NCBI RefSeq assembly: GCF_001296025.1
Contig: NZ_LJHV01000023.1
Location: forward strand, 1 to 64,000
DNA: 64,000 bases
Origin: Porphyrobacter sp. AAP60
GTDB lineage: Bacteria; Pseudomonadota; Alphaproteobacteria; Sphingomonadales; Sphingomonadaceae
Reading direction: 5' to 3'
The position numbers were made by a program, and so were the translations under genes. Each line of letters begins with the position of its first letter. The first letter of the stretch is position 1. Below the pieces are notes generated by a model. That model had not been told where the DNA came from, made no database searches, and was given only the letters and a program-made list of their open reading frames with translations. Below, piece by piece: positions 1 to 9,267 of this stretch.

Positions 1-440
1 GCGCCGCCGACCAGCGTGCCCACCGCCGCACCAATAATTGCGCCCGTAGGCCCCCCGAATGCAGCCCCAACGCTTGCACCTACGCCTGCACCGCCAAGAA
101 TTATGCCTGCTGCTGTTCCAGAATCCATCGATGACTGCACTTCTGGCTGCGACTCGTCTGGCTTCAGGCGACTGCCAACAATCAAGCGCATGGCCGGAAT
201 GAAATCTGACGTAATAAATTTCGACGTCGTCGATTTCATGAGGTGTTCAAGAATTTTTCTGTTTTCGGATTCATTTTTGGATTCCATCAGCTTTATGATT
301 ATTTCACCGTCACTCGATGTAATAATTTTATGTTCCTGAAGGATTTTCAAACCGTCCAAAGCAAAGTTTTTCGGCTTCTTTTTTGAAAATTCGGTAACAA
401 CGCCCTCGATGACACTTCTGGATAGCTTTCTGCCATTCAT
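1..440 (-). CDS. Glycine-zipper hypothetical protein, truncated at window edge
   Basis: I translated this frame from the ATG at 440 down to the window edge; the C-terminus lies outside, so about 146 residues are visible. The first 100 residues are polar and lysine/serine rich, beginning MNGRKLSRSVIEGV. The last 40 are a run of Gly/Ala with regularly spaced glycines (GIILGGAGVGASVGAAFGG), a glycine-zipper pattern typical of membrane-inserting or assembling helices. A GGGGGA Shine-Dalgarno-like stretch precedes the start. Base composition is clearly more AT-rich than the rest of the window, which suggests recent acquisition. The family is not recognised; a function in membrane association is only inferred from the zipper. 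Confidence 0.6.
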   Translation of the reverse strand, partial: MNGRKLSRSVIEGVVTEFSKKKPKNFALDGLKILQEHKIITSSDGEIIIKLMESKNESENRKILEHLMKSTTSKFITSDFIPAMRLIVGSRLKPDESQPEVQSSMDSGTAAGIILGGAGVGASVGAAFGGPTGAIIGAAVGTLVGG

Positions 441-443
441 TTT

Positions 444-677
444 TCATTCCCCCAATACTAATTGCAAAACGGCGTGACGAATACGAACCAATTCGAATCT
501 TTGCCACTTGAATAAATTATCATCTAATCCGTTCAATAATTGCAAAAACACGTCAAAATCGTATCTATTTGACGAATTAAATCTATCTCTGGATCTATCC
601 CATTCGCGCTCGGTTTCTCTACTGCAGTCCCCGCGCCGCTTTGCTGAAAAATTGCAAACCCACGGCCCTGACCCCAT
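444..677 (-). CDS. Possible small hypothetical protein coupled to the glycine-zipper gene
   Basis: This 77-codon frame starts at an ATG preceded by GGAGG at seven-base spacing, a strong ribosome binding site. It ends three bases before the ATG of the glycine-zipper gene, which would allow translational coupling. The product is charged in the middle (RETEREWDRSRDR) and more hydrophobic at the end (FDVFLQLLNGL). The downstream part lies in the same AT-rich patch as its neighbour. No family is recognised. The alternative is that this is non-coding leader DNA, so confidence is low. Confidence 0.35.
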   Translation of the reverse strand: MGSGPWVCNFSAKRRGDCSRETEREWDRSRDRFNSSNRYDFDVFLQLLNGLDDNLFKWQRFELVRIRHAVLQLVLGE

Positions 678-730
678 CTTGCAACCTCCGGCGGGCATCC
701 TCCTCGCGCGGATGACGGCCGGAGGCGCGC

Positions 731-2368
731 ATGGAAACACTCGGACAAGACCTTGAAACCATGCGCCGGGTGCCGCTCGCACCTGATCATGTCGATGCCA
801 TTTGCGCCATCGGCGGCGAGCGGCTTTACAAGGCGGGCGACATCGTGATGGACATTGGCGAGCCGATGGACCGGTTCGTTTATGTTCTCGAAGGGGACAT
901 CGAAGTGGTCGATCCCCACACCGGGGAGCGGTTGCTGCCCTCCAGCCTCGGCCCGACGCAATTCATGGGCGAAATCGGCTTCCTCAACGGCGGCACCAAC
1001 ATCATGCGGATGCGCGCAGCGATCGATACCCGCGTGATCGAAGCGCCGCGCGGGGCGATGCTGGATCTGATGAGCCGGGTGCCGGAATTGTCCGATCACC
1101 TCATCACCGTGTTCGCGGCACGGCGGCGCAAACAGTTCGAATCGCATAATGACACGATCAAGGTGATCGGTGCGGATCGCAATCCCCAGGTGCAGGCGGT
1201 GGAGCGCTTTCTGTCGCGCAACCGCATCCCGTTTCAAAGCTACGACATGGACGCAGGCGACCGCGAAACCGCGACCCTGTGCGACCTGACCGGCCATCAA
1301 CCCGGCGTGATCGTCGGCGCGAAAACGCGGCTGGTTGACCCCACGCCGCGCAAGGTTGCCCAGTATCTGGGGCTCGATCTCGGCATCTGTTCGCAGCGCA
1401 CCTATGATCTGCTGATCGTCGGCGGCGGGCCTGCGGGCGTGGCGGCGGCGGTCTATGCCGGAAGCGAGGGGATCGAGGCGCTGGTGATCGAAGATACGGC
1501 CGTCGGCGGACAGGCCGGCACATCCAGCCGGATCGAGAATTACATGGGCTTTCCCACCGGCATCAGCGGCACCGATCTGACATTTCGCGGGCAGGTGCAG
1601 GCGATGAAGTTCGGCACGCGCTTCGTGATGCCGCGCCGGGTCGAGGGTGTTTCGCGGCGCGAGGACGGGGCTTATTGCGCGACCCTCGACGATGGCGACG
1701 AAATCTGCGCCCGCGCCCTGCTGGTGGCAACAGGCGTGCAATACCGCCGCCTGCCGCTTGACCGGCTGGAGGCGCTGGAAGGCGCAGGGGTGTTCTATTC
1801 GGCCACGGAAATGGAGGCCCGCTTCTGCGCCAGAACCGAAGTGGTGGTGATCGGCGGTGGCAATTCGGCCGGGCAGGCGGCCATGTTCCTCAGCCGTGCA
1901 GCAGCCCATGTGCATCTGGTGGTGCGCGGCAGCAGCCTTGCGGCGTCGATGTCGAGTTACCTGTCACAGCGGCTGGAGGCCGATCCGCGCGTCACCATTC
2001 ATTATCACAGCGAAGTCACCGCGCTGCATGGCGAGAATTGGCTGGAGGCGATCACGTTAAAGAGCGGGGGCAAGACCGGCGACAGCGATCAGCGCATCGA
2101 TTCCCGCGCATTGTTCATCATGATCGGCGCAGCGCCCAACACCGGCTGGCTTTCGGGCCTCGCGGCGACTGACGAAAAAGGCTTCGTGCTGACCGGCGCA
2201 GCGGCAGGGCAAGACGATGGCTACGCCACCACCGCGCCCGGCATTTTCGCGGTGGGCGATGTGCGCTCGGGTTCCGTCAAGCGGGTGGCGAGCGCGGTCG
2301 GCGAAGGGTCTGTCGTGGTAAGCCGCATCTGGCAATATCTGGAAGACACGCGGATATCCGGGGAGTGA
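731..2368 (+). CDS. Cyclic nucleotide-binding/thioredoxin reductase-like FAD oxidoreductase fusion
   Basis: The protein has 545 residues. Residues about 1-135 form a cyclic-nucleotide-binding (CAP-type) domain (GDIVMDIGEPMDRFVYVLEGDIEVVD). About 145-215 resemble a glutaredoxin/thioredoxin-fold linker domain. From about 228 on there is a thioredoxin-reductase-type flavoprotein, with the FAD motif GGGPAGVAAAVYAG, the NADPH motif VVVIGGGNSAGQA near 372 and the C-terminal FAD motif GDVRSGSVKRVASAVGEG. The redox CxxC expected before the NADPH domain is absent: the segment reads GVFYSATEMEA. It is therefore probably not a classical thioredoxin reductase; a ferredoxin/flavodoxin-type or small-molecule reductase gated by a nucleotide is an inference. 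It stands alone, preceded by an AT-rich region. Confidence 0.8.
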   Translation: METLGQDLETMRRVPLAPDHVDAICAIGGERLYKAGDIVMDIGEPMDRFVYVLEGDIEVVDPHTGERLLPSSLGPTQFMGEIGFLNGGTNIMRMRAAIDTRVIEAPRGAMLDLMSRVPELSDHLITVFAARRRKQFESHNDTIKVIGADRNPQVQAVERFLSRNRIPFQSYDMDAGDRETATLCDLTGHQPGVIVGAKTRLVDPTPRKVAQYLGLDLGICSQRTYDLLIVGGGPAGVAAAVYAGSEGIEALVIEDTAVGGQAGTSSRIENYMGFPTGISGTDLTFRGQVQAMKFGTRFVMPRRVEGVSRREDGAYCATLDDGDEICARALLVATGVQYRRLPLDRLEALEGAGVFYSATEMEARFCARTEVVVIGGGNSAGQAAMFLSRAAAHVHLVVRGSSLAASMSSYLSQRLEADPRVTIHYHSEVTALHGENWLEAITLKSGGKTGDSDQRIDSRALFIMIGAAPNTGWLSGLAATDEKGFVLTGAAAGQDDGYATTAPGIFAVGDVRSGSVKRVASAVGEGSVVVSRIWQYLEDTRISGE

Positions 2369-2477
2369 TTTTTCCGCCCGCACAATTCGTCGCAAGCCTC
2401 TGGTGCTATGCGGCAAATTGAATAGACTGCCGCCATCCGCATGGGCATCGCAGACCCGGGCGGAAGGGGGCTTCACC

Positions 2478-4034
2478 ATGATTACCGGCATTTTCCGACT
2501 TATCGCAGCAGGCATCGCCCTGCTCGCAGCGCAACCCGTTTGGGCCGAGTGGCACGAAGCGTCGAGCGATCACTTCGTGATCTACGCCGACGACAAAGAG
2601 GCCGATATCCGGACCTTTGCCGAAAACCTCGAACGCTATCACAGTGCCATGGCGTTCGTGCTGCGGGCCAAGGTCGAAAAGCCCAGCCCGTCGAACCGCG
2701 TGACGATCTTCGTGGTCGGCGACCAGCGCGATATGCGTGCGTTGAGCGGCAGCCGCACCATCGGCGGCTTCTACATCCCGCGTGCAGGCGGCAGCCGCGC
2801 TTTCGTGCAGGATATCCGCAACACCAAGGGTTATCCGCATTTCTCCACCATCGTGCTGCTGCACGAATACGCCCACCACTTTTTGATCTCATCCACCAGC
2901 TTTGCTCAGCCGCGCTGGCTGAGCGAGGGATCGGCGGAGTTCTTCGCTGCGGCTGGCTTCAATACTGACGGCAGTTTGCTGATCGGCCGACCGGCGCAGC
3001 ACCGCGGAGGCGAGCTGGCATTCGCCGATCCCGTCCATGTGCGCGAACTGCTCGACCCGGAACTATACGAAAAGCAGAAGGGCAAGAAATACGACGCGTT
3101 CTACGGCAAAAGCTGGCTGCTCTATCATTACCTGACATTTTCGGATGACCGCGGCGGGCAACTCGGACAATATCTCGTCAACCTGTACAACGGCATGCCT
3201 GCCCTTGCCGCAGGTGAGAGCGCGTTCGGCGATCTCGATACGCTGGAGCGCGAGCTCGCCACCTATCTGCGCAGCAAGCGGATGCTGACTTTCGTGCTAC
3301 CGCCAGACAAACTCAGCACGGGCAGCCCGATCACCTTGCGCAAACTTCCCCCCGGTGAAGCCGCGATCATGCCAGTCGTGATCCGTTCGCAGCGCGGCGT
3401 GAACGAAGAACAGGCCGCAGAATTGCTGGTCGAGGCGCGCGCCATTGCAACCCAGCATCCGGAAGACCCCGGCGTGCTCGCCGCGCTGGCCGAGGCGGAG
3501 TATGATGCAGGCAATGACCCCGAAGCCATCGCCGCGGCAGACGGCGCCATCGCCCGCGATCCTGCGCGCACAAACGCCTATGTCCAGAAAGGCTATGCGC
3601 TGTTCCGGCAGGCCGGCGAGGCAGACGAAAAGGCAGCCGCCTATGAAGCGGCAATGAAACCCTTTGGAGCGCTCAATGCCATCGAGAACGATCACCCGCT
3701 GCCGTTGATCTATTACTATCGCAGCTATGCAGAACGCGGTGCCGCACCGCCCGAAAACGCGCGGGCGGCGCTGGAACGTGCATCAAGGCTGGCTCCGTTC
3801 GATCAGGGCTTGCAGCTTAATGCCGGGATGATGCTGATCAAGGAGGGCAAGTTCGCGATTGCGCGCGATTTCCTGCTCCCGGTCGCCGCCAATCCGCATG
3901 GCGGGGGAGCGGCGGAGCGGGCGAGGCAAATGCTCGACTTGCTCGACAAGACGCCGCTCGAGGCCGTCATCGACCTTGGGGCACGACCTGACGACGAGGA
4001 TATCTCCCCGTCGTCAGATGCGGCGAAGGAATAA
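2478..4034 (+). CDS. Secreted gluzincin-type peptidase with TPR-like repeats
   Basis: The protein has 518 residues. The start at 2478 was chosen because it follows a GGAAGGGGG ribosome binding site and gives a clean signal peptide (MITGIFRLIAAGIALLAAQPVWA). An HExxH zinc motif (HEYAHH, H129/E130/H133) is followed about 20 residues later by WLSEGSAEFFAA, whose Glu fits the third zinc ligand of gluzincin peptidases of the DUF1570/peptidase-MA type. The C-terminal half (about 320-500) has alanine-rich helical pairs resembling tetratricopeptide repeats. It should act in the periplasm. The substrate is unknown. Confidence 0.75.
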   Translation: MITGIFRLIAAGIALLAAQPVWAEWHEASSDHFVIYADDKEADIRTFAENLERYHSAMAFVLRAKVEKPSPSNRVTIFVVGDQRDMRALSGSRTIGGFYIPRAGGSRAFVQDIRNTKGYPHFSTIVLLHEYAHHFLISSTSFAQPRWLSEGSAEFFAAAGFNTDGSLLIGRPAQHRGGELAFADPVHVRELLDPELYEKQKGKKYDAFYGKSWLLYHYLTFSDDRGGQLGQYLVNLYNGMPALAAGESAFGDLDTLERELATYLRSKRMLTFVLPPDKLSTGSPITLRKLPPGEAAIMPVVIRSQRGVNEEQAAELLVEARAIATQHPEDPGVLAALAEAEYDAGNDPEAIAAADGAIARDPARTNAYVQKGYALFRQAGEADEKAAAYEAAMKPFGALNAIENDHPLPLIYYYRSYAERGAAPPENARAALERASRLAPFDQGLQLNAGMMLIKEGKFAIARDFLLPVAANPHGGGAAERARQMLDLLDKTPLEAVIDLGARPDDEDISPSSDAAKE

Positions 4035-4053
4035 CACCCCCGCCCGCTTCCGT

Positions 4054-4383
4054 TCAGCTTTTGCTGCCGCCGAACAGGCCCTTGGCCATGCCCATGATGT
4101 CGTTCAGCGGGTTGCCGTCCTTGTCCTGATCGAGGATCGAGGCAAAATTGCTGAGCGATCCCTCGCCGCCAATCGCGGTGACGATCTGGCTGAGGATATC
4201 CGGGCTCATTCCGGTCTTTTCCGCCGCCAGCGTCACCGTATCGCCGTCCATGGTGTGGGTCTTGCCCAGTGCGGCAATCGCCATTTCGGCCATCTTGGGA
4301 TCAATCCCCAACTTGGCCGCAAGGTTCACCACATCATCGGGTGCGCCGCCGATGTTCTTCAGAATCCCGTCAAGAATGCTCAT
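4054..4383 (-). CDS. Small DUF937-like hypothetical protein
   Basis: The protein has 109 residues, starting at MSILDGILKNIGG rather than at the upstream ATG, because the extra 15 residues are basic and untypical. It is helical, with Met/Ala/Ile-rich repeats and a late segment with Asp-Asp-Gly character (DQDKDGNPLNDIMGMAKGLFGG) resembling the C-terminus of DUF937/YidB-like proteins. There is no signal peptide. It is convergent with the peptidase gene. Its cellular role is unknown; the family assignment is by resemblance only. Confidence 0.6.
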   Translation of the reverse strand: MSILDGILKNIGGAPDDVVNLAAKLGIDPKMAEMAIAALGKTHTMDGDTVTLAAEKTGMSPDILSQIVTAIGGEGSLSNFASILDQDKDGNPLNDIMGMAKGLFGGSKS

Positions 4384-4450
4384 TTTCCCGTCTTCCCCTT
4401 TGTCGATTCGCACACGCTTGTGCCGCAATTTCGCGACGATCCAAAGAAAA

Positions 4451-4482
4451 AGCCCCGCTCCGGTCTTGCGCCGGGCGGGGCT
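4451..4482 (-). terminator. Intrinsic terminator of pckA
   Basis: Eight-base arms AGCCCCGC (4451-4458) and GCGGGGCT (4475-4482) form a perfect stem. On the minus strand the stem is followed by a T-rich tract (TTTTTC), which is the expected form of a rho-independent terminator just after the pckA stop codon. Confidence 0.85.
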
Positions 4483-4505
4483 CTCCTCTCCAAACCGGGA
4501 CGGGA

Positions 4506-6122
4506 TCAGGCGGCGACGGGAGCCGGGGCTGCCTGGCGCACGCCTTCGTCAACATGGGCTTCGAACTGCGCGAAATTTTCGATGAACAATTGCACCAGTT
4601 TGGTGGCGGTCGCGTCATATTCCGCCCCGTCGGCCCAGGTGCTGCGCGGATCGAGGATGGTCTGATCAAGGCCTGCTTCGGCCAGCGCGGGCACGAATAC
4701 CGGCACATCAAAGCCGAAGTTGGGATCCTTGCGGAACTCGACCTCGTCCATCTTGCCATCAAGCACCGCGTTCAACAGCGCACGGGTCGCCTTGATCGGC
4801 ATCCGGTTGCCGGTGCCATACTTGCCGCCGGTCCAGCCGGTGTTGACCAGCCAGCATTCGGCGCTCCCCTTGCCGATGCGTTCCTTCAGCAGGTTGCCAT
4901 AGACGCTGGGATGGCGCGGCATGAAGGCTGCACCGAAGCAGGTGCTGAAGGTGGCTTCAGGCTCGGTCACGCCAATTTCGGTTCCGGCGACCTTGGCGGT
5001 GTAGCCGCTGAGGAAGTAATACATGGCCTGATCCGCCGTCAGACGCGCGATCGGGGGCAGCACGCCGAAAGCATCGGCGGTCAGCATGATCACGTTCGAC
5101 GGTGCCGGGCCGAGGTTCTTCTCGGACGTGTTGGGGATGAATTCGATCGGGTAGGCGCCGCGGGTGTTTTCGGTCTTCGACGAATCGGTGAAGTCCAGCT
5201 CGCGGGTGCTCTCGTCCATCGCCACGTTTTCGAGGATCGTGCCGAACATTTGCGTAGTGGCGTAGATTTCCGGCTCACCCTCGGCCGAGAGGTTGATCAT
5301 CTTGGCGTAGCAACCGCCTTCGAAGTTGAACACCGCGGTATCCGACCAGCCATGTTCGTCATCGCCGATCAGCGTGCGGCTGGCATCGGCGGAAAGCGTG
5401 GTCTTGCCGGTGCCCGACAGGCCGAAGAAGATCGCGGATCTGCCGTCGGCGCCGATATTGGCGGAGCAATGCATCGGCATGACGCCCTGCGCAGGCAGCA
5501 GATAGTTCAGCAGGCCGAACACGCCCTTCTTCATTTCGCCCGAATATTCGGTGTTGCCGATCAGGATCAGCTTTTCGGTAAAGCTGACCGCGATCACCGT
5601 ATCGCTGCGGCAGCCGTGGCGTTCCGGATCAGCCTTGAAGCTGGGCAGATTGATGATGGTATATTCGGGCGCGAAGCTGGCCAGTTCGTCCGCCGTGGGG
5701 CGCACCAGCAGCGTGCGCACAAACAGGCTGTGCCACGCCATCTGCGTGATCACGCGCACATTGACGCGATATTCGGGCTGCGAACCGCCGAACAGATCAG
5801 CGACGTAAAGTTCTTCCTGCCCTTCGAGCGCAGTGAGGAAATCGGCCTTGAGATTGGCGAAATGCTCTGGGCTCATCGGCTGGTTGATCGGGCCCCAGTT
5901 GATCGTGTCTTCGGTCGCGGCATCGCGGACGATGAACTTGTCCTTCACGCTGCGGCCGGTAAACTTGCCGGTTTCCACCAGCAGCGCCCCATCCTTCGTC
6001 AGCTTGCCTTCGCCCTTGGCGAGCGCCTGTTCCACCAGTGCGGCGGTGCCGAGATTGGCGTGAAGGCGGGCACGGGTGGCAAGGTTCTGGGCGGCCAGCG
6101 GGGTAGCGAGCGAGGTCAACAT
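4506..6122 (-). CDS. pckA: Phosphoenolpyruvate carboxykinase (ATP)
   Basis: This enzyme converts oxaloacetate and ATP to phosphoenolpyruvate, ADP and CO2, the first step of gluconeogenesis. The 538-residue length is normal for the ATP-dependent family. Visible motifs are the P-loop [15 protein letters not shown] and the following LIGDDEHGW kinase-2-like segment that binds Mg and nucleotide, and [12 protein letters not shown] near the N-terminus. The start has a CAGGAGACGT ribosome binding site. It is divergent from chvI, an arrangement conserved in alphaproteobacteria, where ChvGI is linked to pckA control. A strong terminator follows. Confidence 0.97.
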   Translation of the reverse strand: MLTSLATPLAAQNLATRARLHANLGTAALVEQALAKGEGKLTKDGALLVETGKFTGRSVKDKFIVRDAATEDTINWGPINQPMSPEHFANLKADFLTALEGQEELYVADLFGGSQPEYRVNVRVITQMAWHSLFVRTLLVRPTADELASFAPEYTIINLPSFKADPERHGCRSDTVIAVSFTEKLILIGNTEYSGEMKKGVFGLLNYLLPAQGVMPMHCSANIGADGRSAIFFGLSGTGKTTLSADASRTLIGDDEHGWSDTAVFNFEGGCYAKMINLSAEGEPEIYATTQMFGTILENVAMDESTRELDFTDSSKTENTRGAYPIEFIPNTSEKNLGPAPSNVIMLTADAFGVLPPIARLTADQAMYYFLSGYTAKVAGTEIGVTEPEATFSTCFGAAFMPRHPSVYGNLLKERIGKGSAECWLVNTGWTGGKYGTGNRMPIKATRALLNAVLDGKMDEVEFRKDPNFGFDVPVFVPALAEAGLDQTILDPRSTWADGAEYDATATKLVQLFIENFAQFEAHVDEGVRQAAPAPVAA

Positions 6123-6456
6123 ACGTCTCCTGGGCGGGGCAGCATCATGTGCGGGGCAGGGTCAAACGAAGGGGTCAAACAGACAGGTTCAAACAAACGG
6201 GAACAGACCGGCCGTTTCCAGCGAATCCATCCTTCCCGCGGTAACATCCCCGTAGCATTTGCGCATACGTATGCAACCTTGGGCGAATGGTGCTGCGATC
6301 ACCACCTGATCCCTGCCGCGCGCCTTAGTTTGCGACTCTGTCTGCGTCAAACCGGGTGCGGCATAGCAATTGTGCGGCGCGGCCAATGCCAGCTTTCCCG
6401 CAGAACCTGCGCAGGCGATTGTTTCCCGCGTGCGTTGGCGCTACCCATGGGACACC
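6123..6456. promoter_or_regulatory. pckA-chvI divergent regulatory region with direct repeats and a palindrome
   Basis: This 334-base intergenic region separates two divergent start codons. Near pckA are three direct repeats of GGGTCAAAC type (6159-6167, 6172-6180, and GGTTCAAAC at 6186-6194), spaced 13-14 bases apart. In the pckA direction they read GTTTGACC and each contains a -35-like TTGACC. A perfect 12-base palindrome GCATACGTATGC lies at 6263-6274 near the centre. No other gene is seen. These are candidate operator sites; the binding protein is unknown. Confidence 0.45.
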
Positions 6457-7242
6457 ATGTCCGACAGCACCAGCAGCCATCTGGACGATCCACGCGTCCC
6501 TGCCGAAGATCCCCGGCCCGAAGAAGCCCGTAAGCTGCAGATCGCGCTGGTTGATGATGATCGCAATATCCTCACCACCGTTTCGATTGCGCTGCAATCC
6601 GAAGGCTTTGCCACGCGGCTCTATTCCGATGGCGAAACCGCGTTGAAGGCGCTGCTCGACAATCCGCCCGACTTGGCCGTGTTCGATATCAAGATGCCGA
6701 AGATGGACGGGATGGAACTGCTGCGGCGGCTGCGCGCCCATTCTGCCCTGCCGGTGATCTTTCTCACCAGCAAGGACGATGAAAGCGACGAGGAGGCCGG
6801 GCTGCAGCTGGGCGCGGATGATTACATCGCCAAGCCGTTTTCCTTGCGCCTGCTGGTCGCCCGCATTCGCGCGATCCTACGCCGGGCAGAACCGTTGGCT
6901 GCGGGCGCCGATCCCACCGCCGCGCGCGAACCGGCGCAGCCCAATCTCAGCCGCGGCCGTCTGTTCATGGATCCTGCGCGCCATCAGGTGATGTGGGATG
7001 GCAAGGCTGTGAGCCTGACAGTCACCGAATTCCTGATCTTGGAAGCGCTCGCCATCCGCCCCGGCGTGATCAAAAGCCGCAACCAGTTGATGGACGCGGC
7101 CTATCCGGACGACGTGTTCGTGGATGATCGCACCGTTGATAGCCACATCAAGCGGATGCGGCGCAAGTTCAAGCTGGTCGATCCTGCCTTCGATGCAATC
7201 GATACGCTCTACGGCGCGGGTTACAGCTTCACCGATGCCTAA
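6457..7242 (+). CDS. chvI: Response regulator ChvI
   Basis: This OmpR/PhoB-family regulator has 261 residues. The receiver domain (about 27-145) has acidic residues at LVDDDR, the phospho-acceptor Asp in [10 protein letters not shown] and the Lys in IAKPF. A C-terminal winged helix (about 160-258) ends with the typical YGAGYSF. The start at MSDSTSSHL was chosen because upstream codons give no sensible N-terminus. It overlaps the kinase gene by 8 bases and is divergent from pckA. In relatives, ChvG-ChvI senses envelope or acid stress. Confidence 0.93.
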   Translation: MSDSTSSHLDDPRVPAEDPRPEEARKLQIALVDDDRNILTTVSIALQSEGFATRLYSDGETALKALLDNPPDLAVFDIKMPKMDGMELLRRLRAHSALPVIFLTSKDDESDEEAGLQLGADDYIAKPFSLRLLVARIRAILRRAEPLAAGADPTAAREPAQPNLSRGRLFMDPARHQVMWDGKAVSLTVTEFLILEALAIRPGVIKSRNQLMDAAYPDDVFVDDRTVDSHIKRMRRKFKLVDPAFDAIDTLYGAGYSFTDA

Positions 7243-8788
7243 CCGGTCGCGCGCAGGGGGCGAACAGCTGACTGCCACAGGGCGGTTTGCGCTGACCGGC
7301 CGTATTCTGGCGGTGAATATCCTGCCCCTGCTGGTGATGGGCGGCGGGCTGTTTTACCTGGATGGCTATCGCACCCAGCTGATCAACGAACGGTTCAAGC
7401 TGGCCCGGATCGAAGCCCAGATCACTGCCGAGGCGCTGGCCGGCGCAACACGCGAACGGCAGGAAGCGCTGCTGGTGCAGATCGGCAAGGAACAGCGCAT
7501 GCGGTTGCGCCTGTTCGATACCGAAGGACGGCTGACAGCGGATAGTTTTGCACTGGCCGATCCTTCGTTCCGGTTCAACGACATCAGCGATGATGATTGG
7601 GAACAGCGCTTTGCCCGCTGGCTGGATCGCACAGTCGATACCATCGTCAGCGCGCAGGCAGTGCAGGATTATGTCGAACCCGAAGCGCAGGAAGCCGATG
7701 CCTGGCCCGAACTGGCCCGCGCGCGCGAGCTCGGCCTGTCGCAAGTGCGGCTTTACGATTGGCGCGATGGCACGCCGGTGATCACCGCCGCCGCACCTGT
7801 CGGCCTGCAAGGGGCAACCTTGCTGACCGTGCGCAACGCGGTCGACATTACCGAAAGCGTGCGCGATGCTCGGTCCACGCTGGGTTCGGCGATGCTGCTG
7901 ATCCTCGGCGCATCGGCGCTGCTTTCGCTGTTTCTGGCGCGCACCATCGTAACCCCGCTCAGATTGCTGGCACGGGCTGCGGTGCGGGTGCGGCAAGGGC
8001 GCGAACGCGAGGTCGAAGTGCCGCGTCTGCCGCAGCGTAGCGACGAGATCGGCCTGCTCGCGCGCACGGTTTCGGACATGACCACCGCCCTGCGTCAGCG
8101 GATCGACGCGGTCGATAGCTTTGCCGCTGACGTGGCGCATGAAATCAAGAACCCGCTGGCATCGCTGCGCAGCGCGGTGGATACTCTGCAACGGGTGGAA
8201 GACCCGGCCTTGCGCGAGGAACTGATCGGGATCGCCGCACACGATGTGCGCCGGATTGACAGGCTCGTAACCGAAATCGCCGCTGCCAGCCGCGTCGATG
8301 CGGAAATCAGCCGGGCGACACTGGAACGGGTGGATCTGGCCGATCTGTTCGCAAACCTGATCCGCAGCCGCGAAGACCGGGCAATGAATGGCGGGCGAAG
8401 GATCGAGATTTCCGCCAGTATCGGCGGACACATTGTCATGGGGGTGCCGACCCAGCTGGAACGGGTGGCCGAAAACCTGATCGACAATGCCGTCTCGTTC
8501 TCCCCGCCCGAAGGGGTGGTCAGCGTGGCCATCCGGCAAAGCGATCGGCAGGTGATCACCGAAGTCTGCGACGAAGGGCCGGGTATTGCGGCCGAACGGC
8601 GCGAAGACGTGTTCCGGCGGTTTCATTCCGACCGGCCCGATGGCGAGAGCTTCGGCAACCACTCCGGCCTCGGCCTCGCGATTGGCCGCGCCATTGCCGA
8701 GGCGCATGACGGATCGCTGGTCGCCGATGCCCGTCCCGATGGCGGCCCCGGCGCGTGCCTGCGTCTGCGGCTTCCGGCGGCATCATGA
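7235..8788 (+). CDS. chvG: Sensor histidine kinase ChvG
   Basis: The protein has 517 residues. An N-terminal membrane helix ([19 protein letters not shown]), a periplasmic sensor region and a second helix ([20 protein letters not shown]) are followed by HAMP, the H-box [20 protein letters not shown], the N-box [15 protein letters not shown], and G-boxes DEGPGIA and HSGLGLAIG. It phosphorylates ChvI. The chosen ATG at 7235 overlaps the end of chvI by 8 bases, indicating coupling. The next gene, hprK, overlaps its stop codon as ATGA. Confidence 0.93.
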   Translation: MPNRSRAGGEQLTATGRFALTGRILAVNILPLLVMGGGLFYLDGYRTQLINERFKLARIEAQITAEALAGATRERQEALLVQIGKEQRMRLRLFDTEGRLTADSFALADPSFRFNDISDDDWEQRFARWLDRTVDTIVSAQAVQDYVEPEAQEADAWPELARARELGLSQVRLYDWRDGTPVITAAAPVGLQGATLLTVRNAVDITESVRDARSTLGSAMLLILGASALLSLFLARTIVTPLRLLARAAVRVRQGREREVEVPRLPQRSDEIGLLARTVSDMTTALRQRIDAVDSFAADVAHEIKNPLASLRSAVDTLQRVEDPALREELIGIAAHDVRRIDRLVTEIAAASRVDAEISRATLERVDLADLFANLIRSREDRAMNGGRRIEISASIGGHIVMGVPTQLERVAENLIDNAVSFSPPEGVVSVAIRQSDRQVITEVCDEGPGIAAERREDVFRRFHSDRPDGESFGNHSGLGLAIGRAIAEAHDGSLVADARPDGGPGACLRLRLPAAS

Positions 8789-9267
8789 CAGACGCCGGCG
8801 CAATCGTGATGCAGGCGACAGCGGTTGCGATGGGTGGTTGCGCTTTGCTGATCGAAGGGCCGCCCGGCAGTGGCAAATCCAGCCTCGCCCTCGCCCTGAT
8901 CGATGGCGGCGCGCAGTTGATCGGGGATGATGCTGTCACCCTCGCCCGCGTTGACGATCGTCTGATCGCCAGTGCGCCGCCCAATATTGCCGGGCTGCTG
9001 GAAGTGCGCGGAGTGGGCCTGATCCGGCTGCCGGTTGCCCTGCCCGCTCCGGTAGCACTGCTTCTCACTCTCGGAGGCACAGCGGCGGAGCGTTTGCCCG
9101 GCGCCCTGCAATGCCGTGACATTGTGGGCGTGGCCGTGCCGGTGCTGGCCTTCGATCCCGGTGCCATCGCGCCCGCCCCCCGTGCACGCGCGGCGCTGGC
9201 GCTGCACGGCATCGCGACCGAAGGCGCTTCCCTTTCGGCTTCAACCGCGCAAGATGTAGCGCCATGA
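8785..9267 (+). CDS. hprK: Short HPr kinase/phosphorylase
   Basis: The protein has 160 residues, only the catalytic half of the Gram-positive enzyme, which is the normal alphaproteobacterial form. The Walker A motif is GPPGSGKSSLALAL. It is followed by GDDAV and the family signature LEVRGVGLIRLP. It phosphorylates HPr on serine as part of a nitrogen-PTS-type regulatory chain rather than sugar transport. Start and stop codons overlap chvG and rapZ (ATGA at both ends), giving a tightly coupled operon. The N-terminal domain is missing by family design, not by truncation here. Confidence 0.9.
   Translation: MTDAGAIVMQATAVAMGGCALLIEGPPGSGKSSLALALIDGGAQLIGDDAVTLARVDDRLIASAPPNIAGLLEVRGVGLIRLPVALPAPVALLLTLGGTAAERLPGALQCRDIVGVAVPVLAFDPGAIAPAPRARAALALHGIATEGASLSASTAQDVAP

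Noticed and set aside
678..782. Upstream start for the small ORF ending at 444
   Set aside because: It would overlap the oppositely oriented reductase start; the ATG at 677 has the strong ribosome site.
4269..6533. Long open frame antisense to pckA
   Set aside because: It is a by-product of high GC third positions opposite a certain gene.
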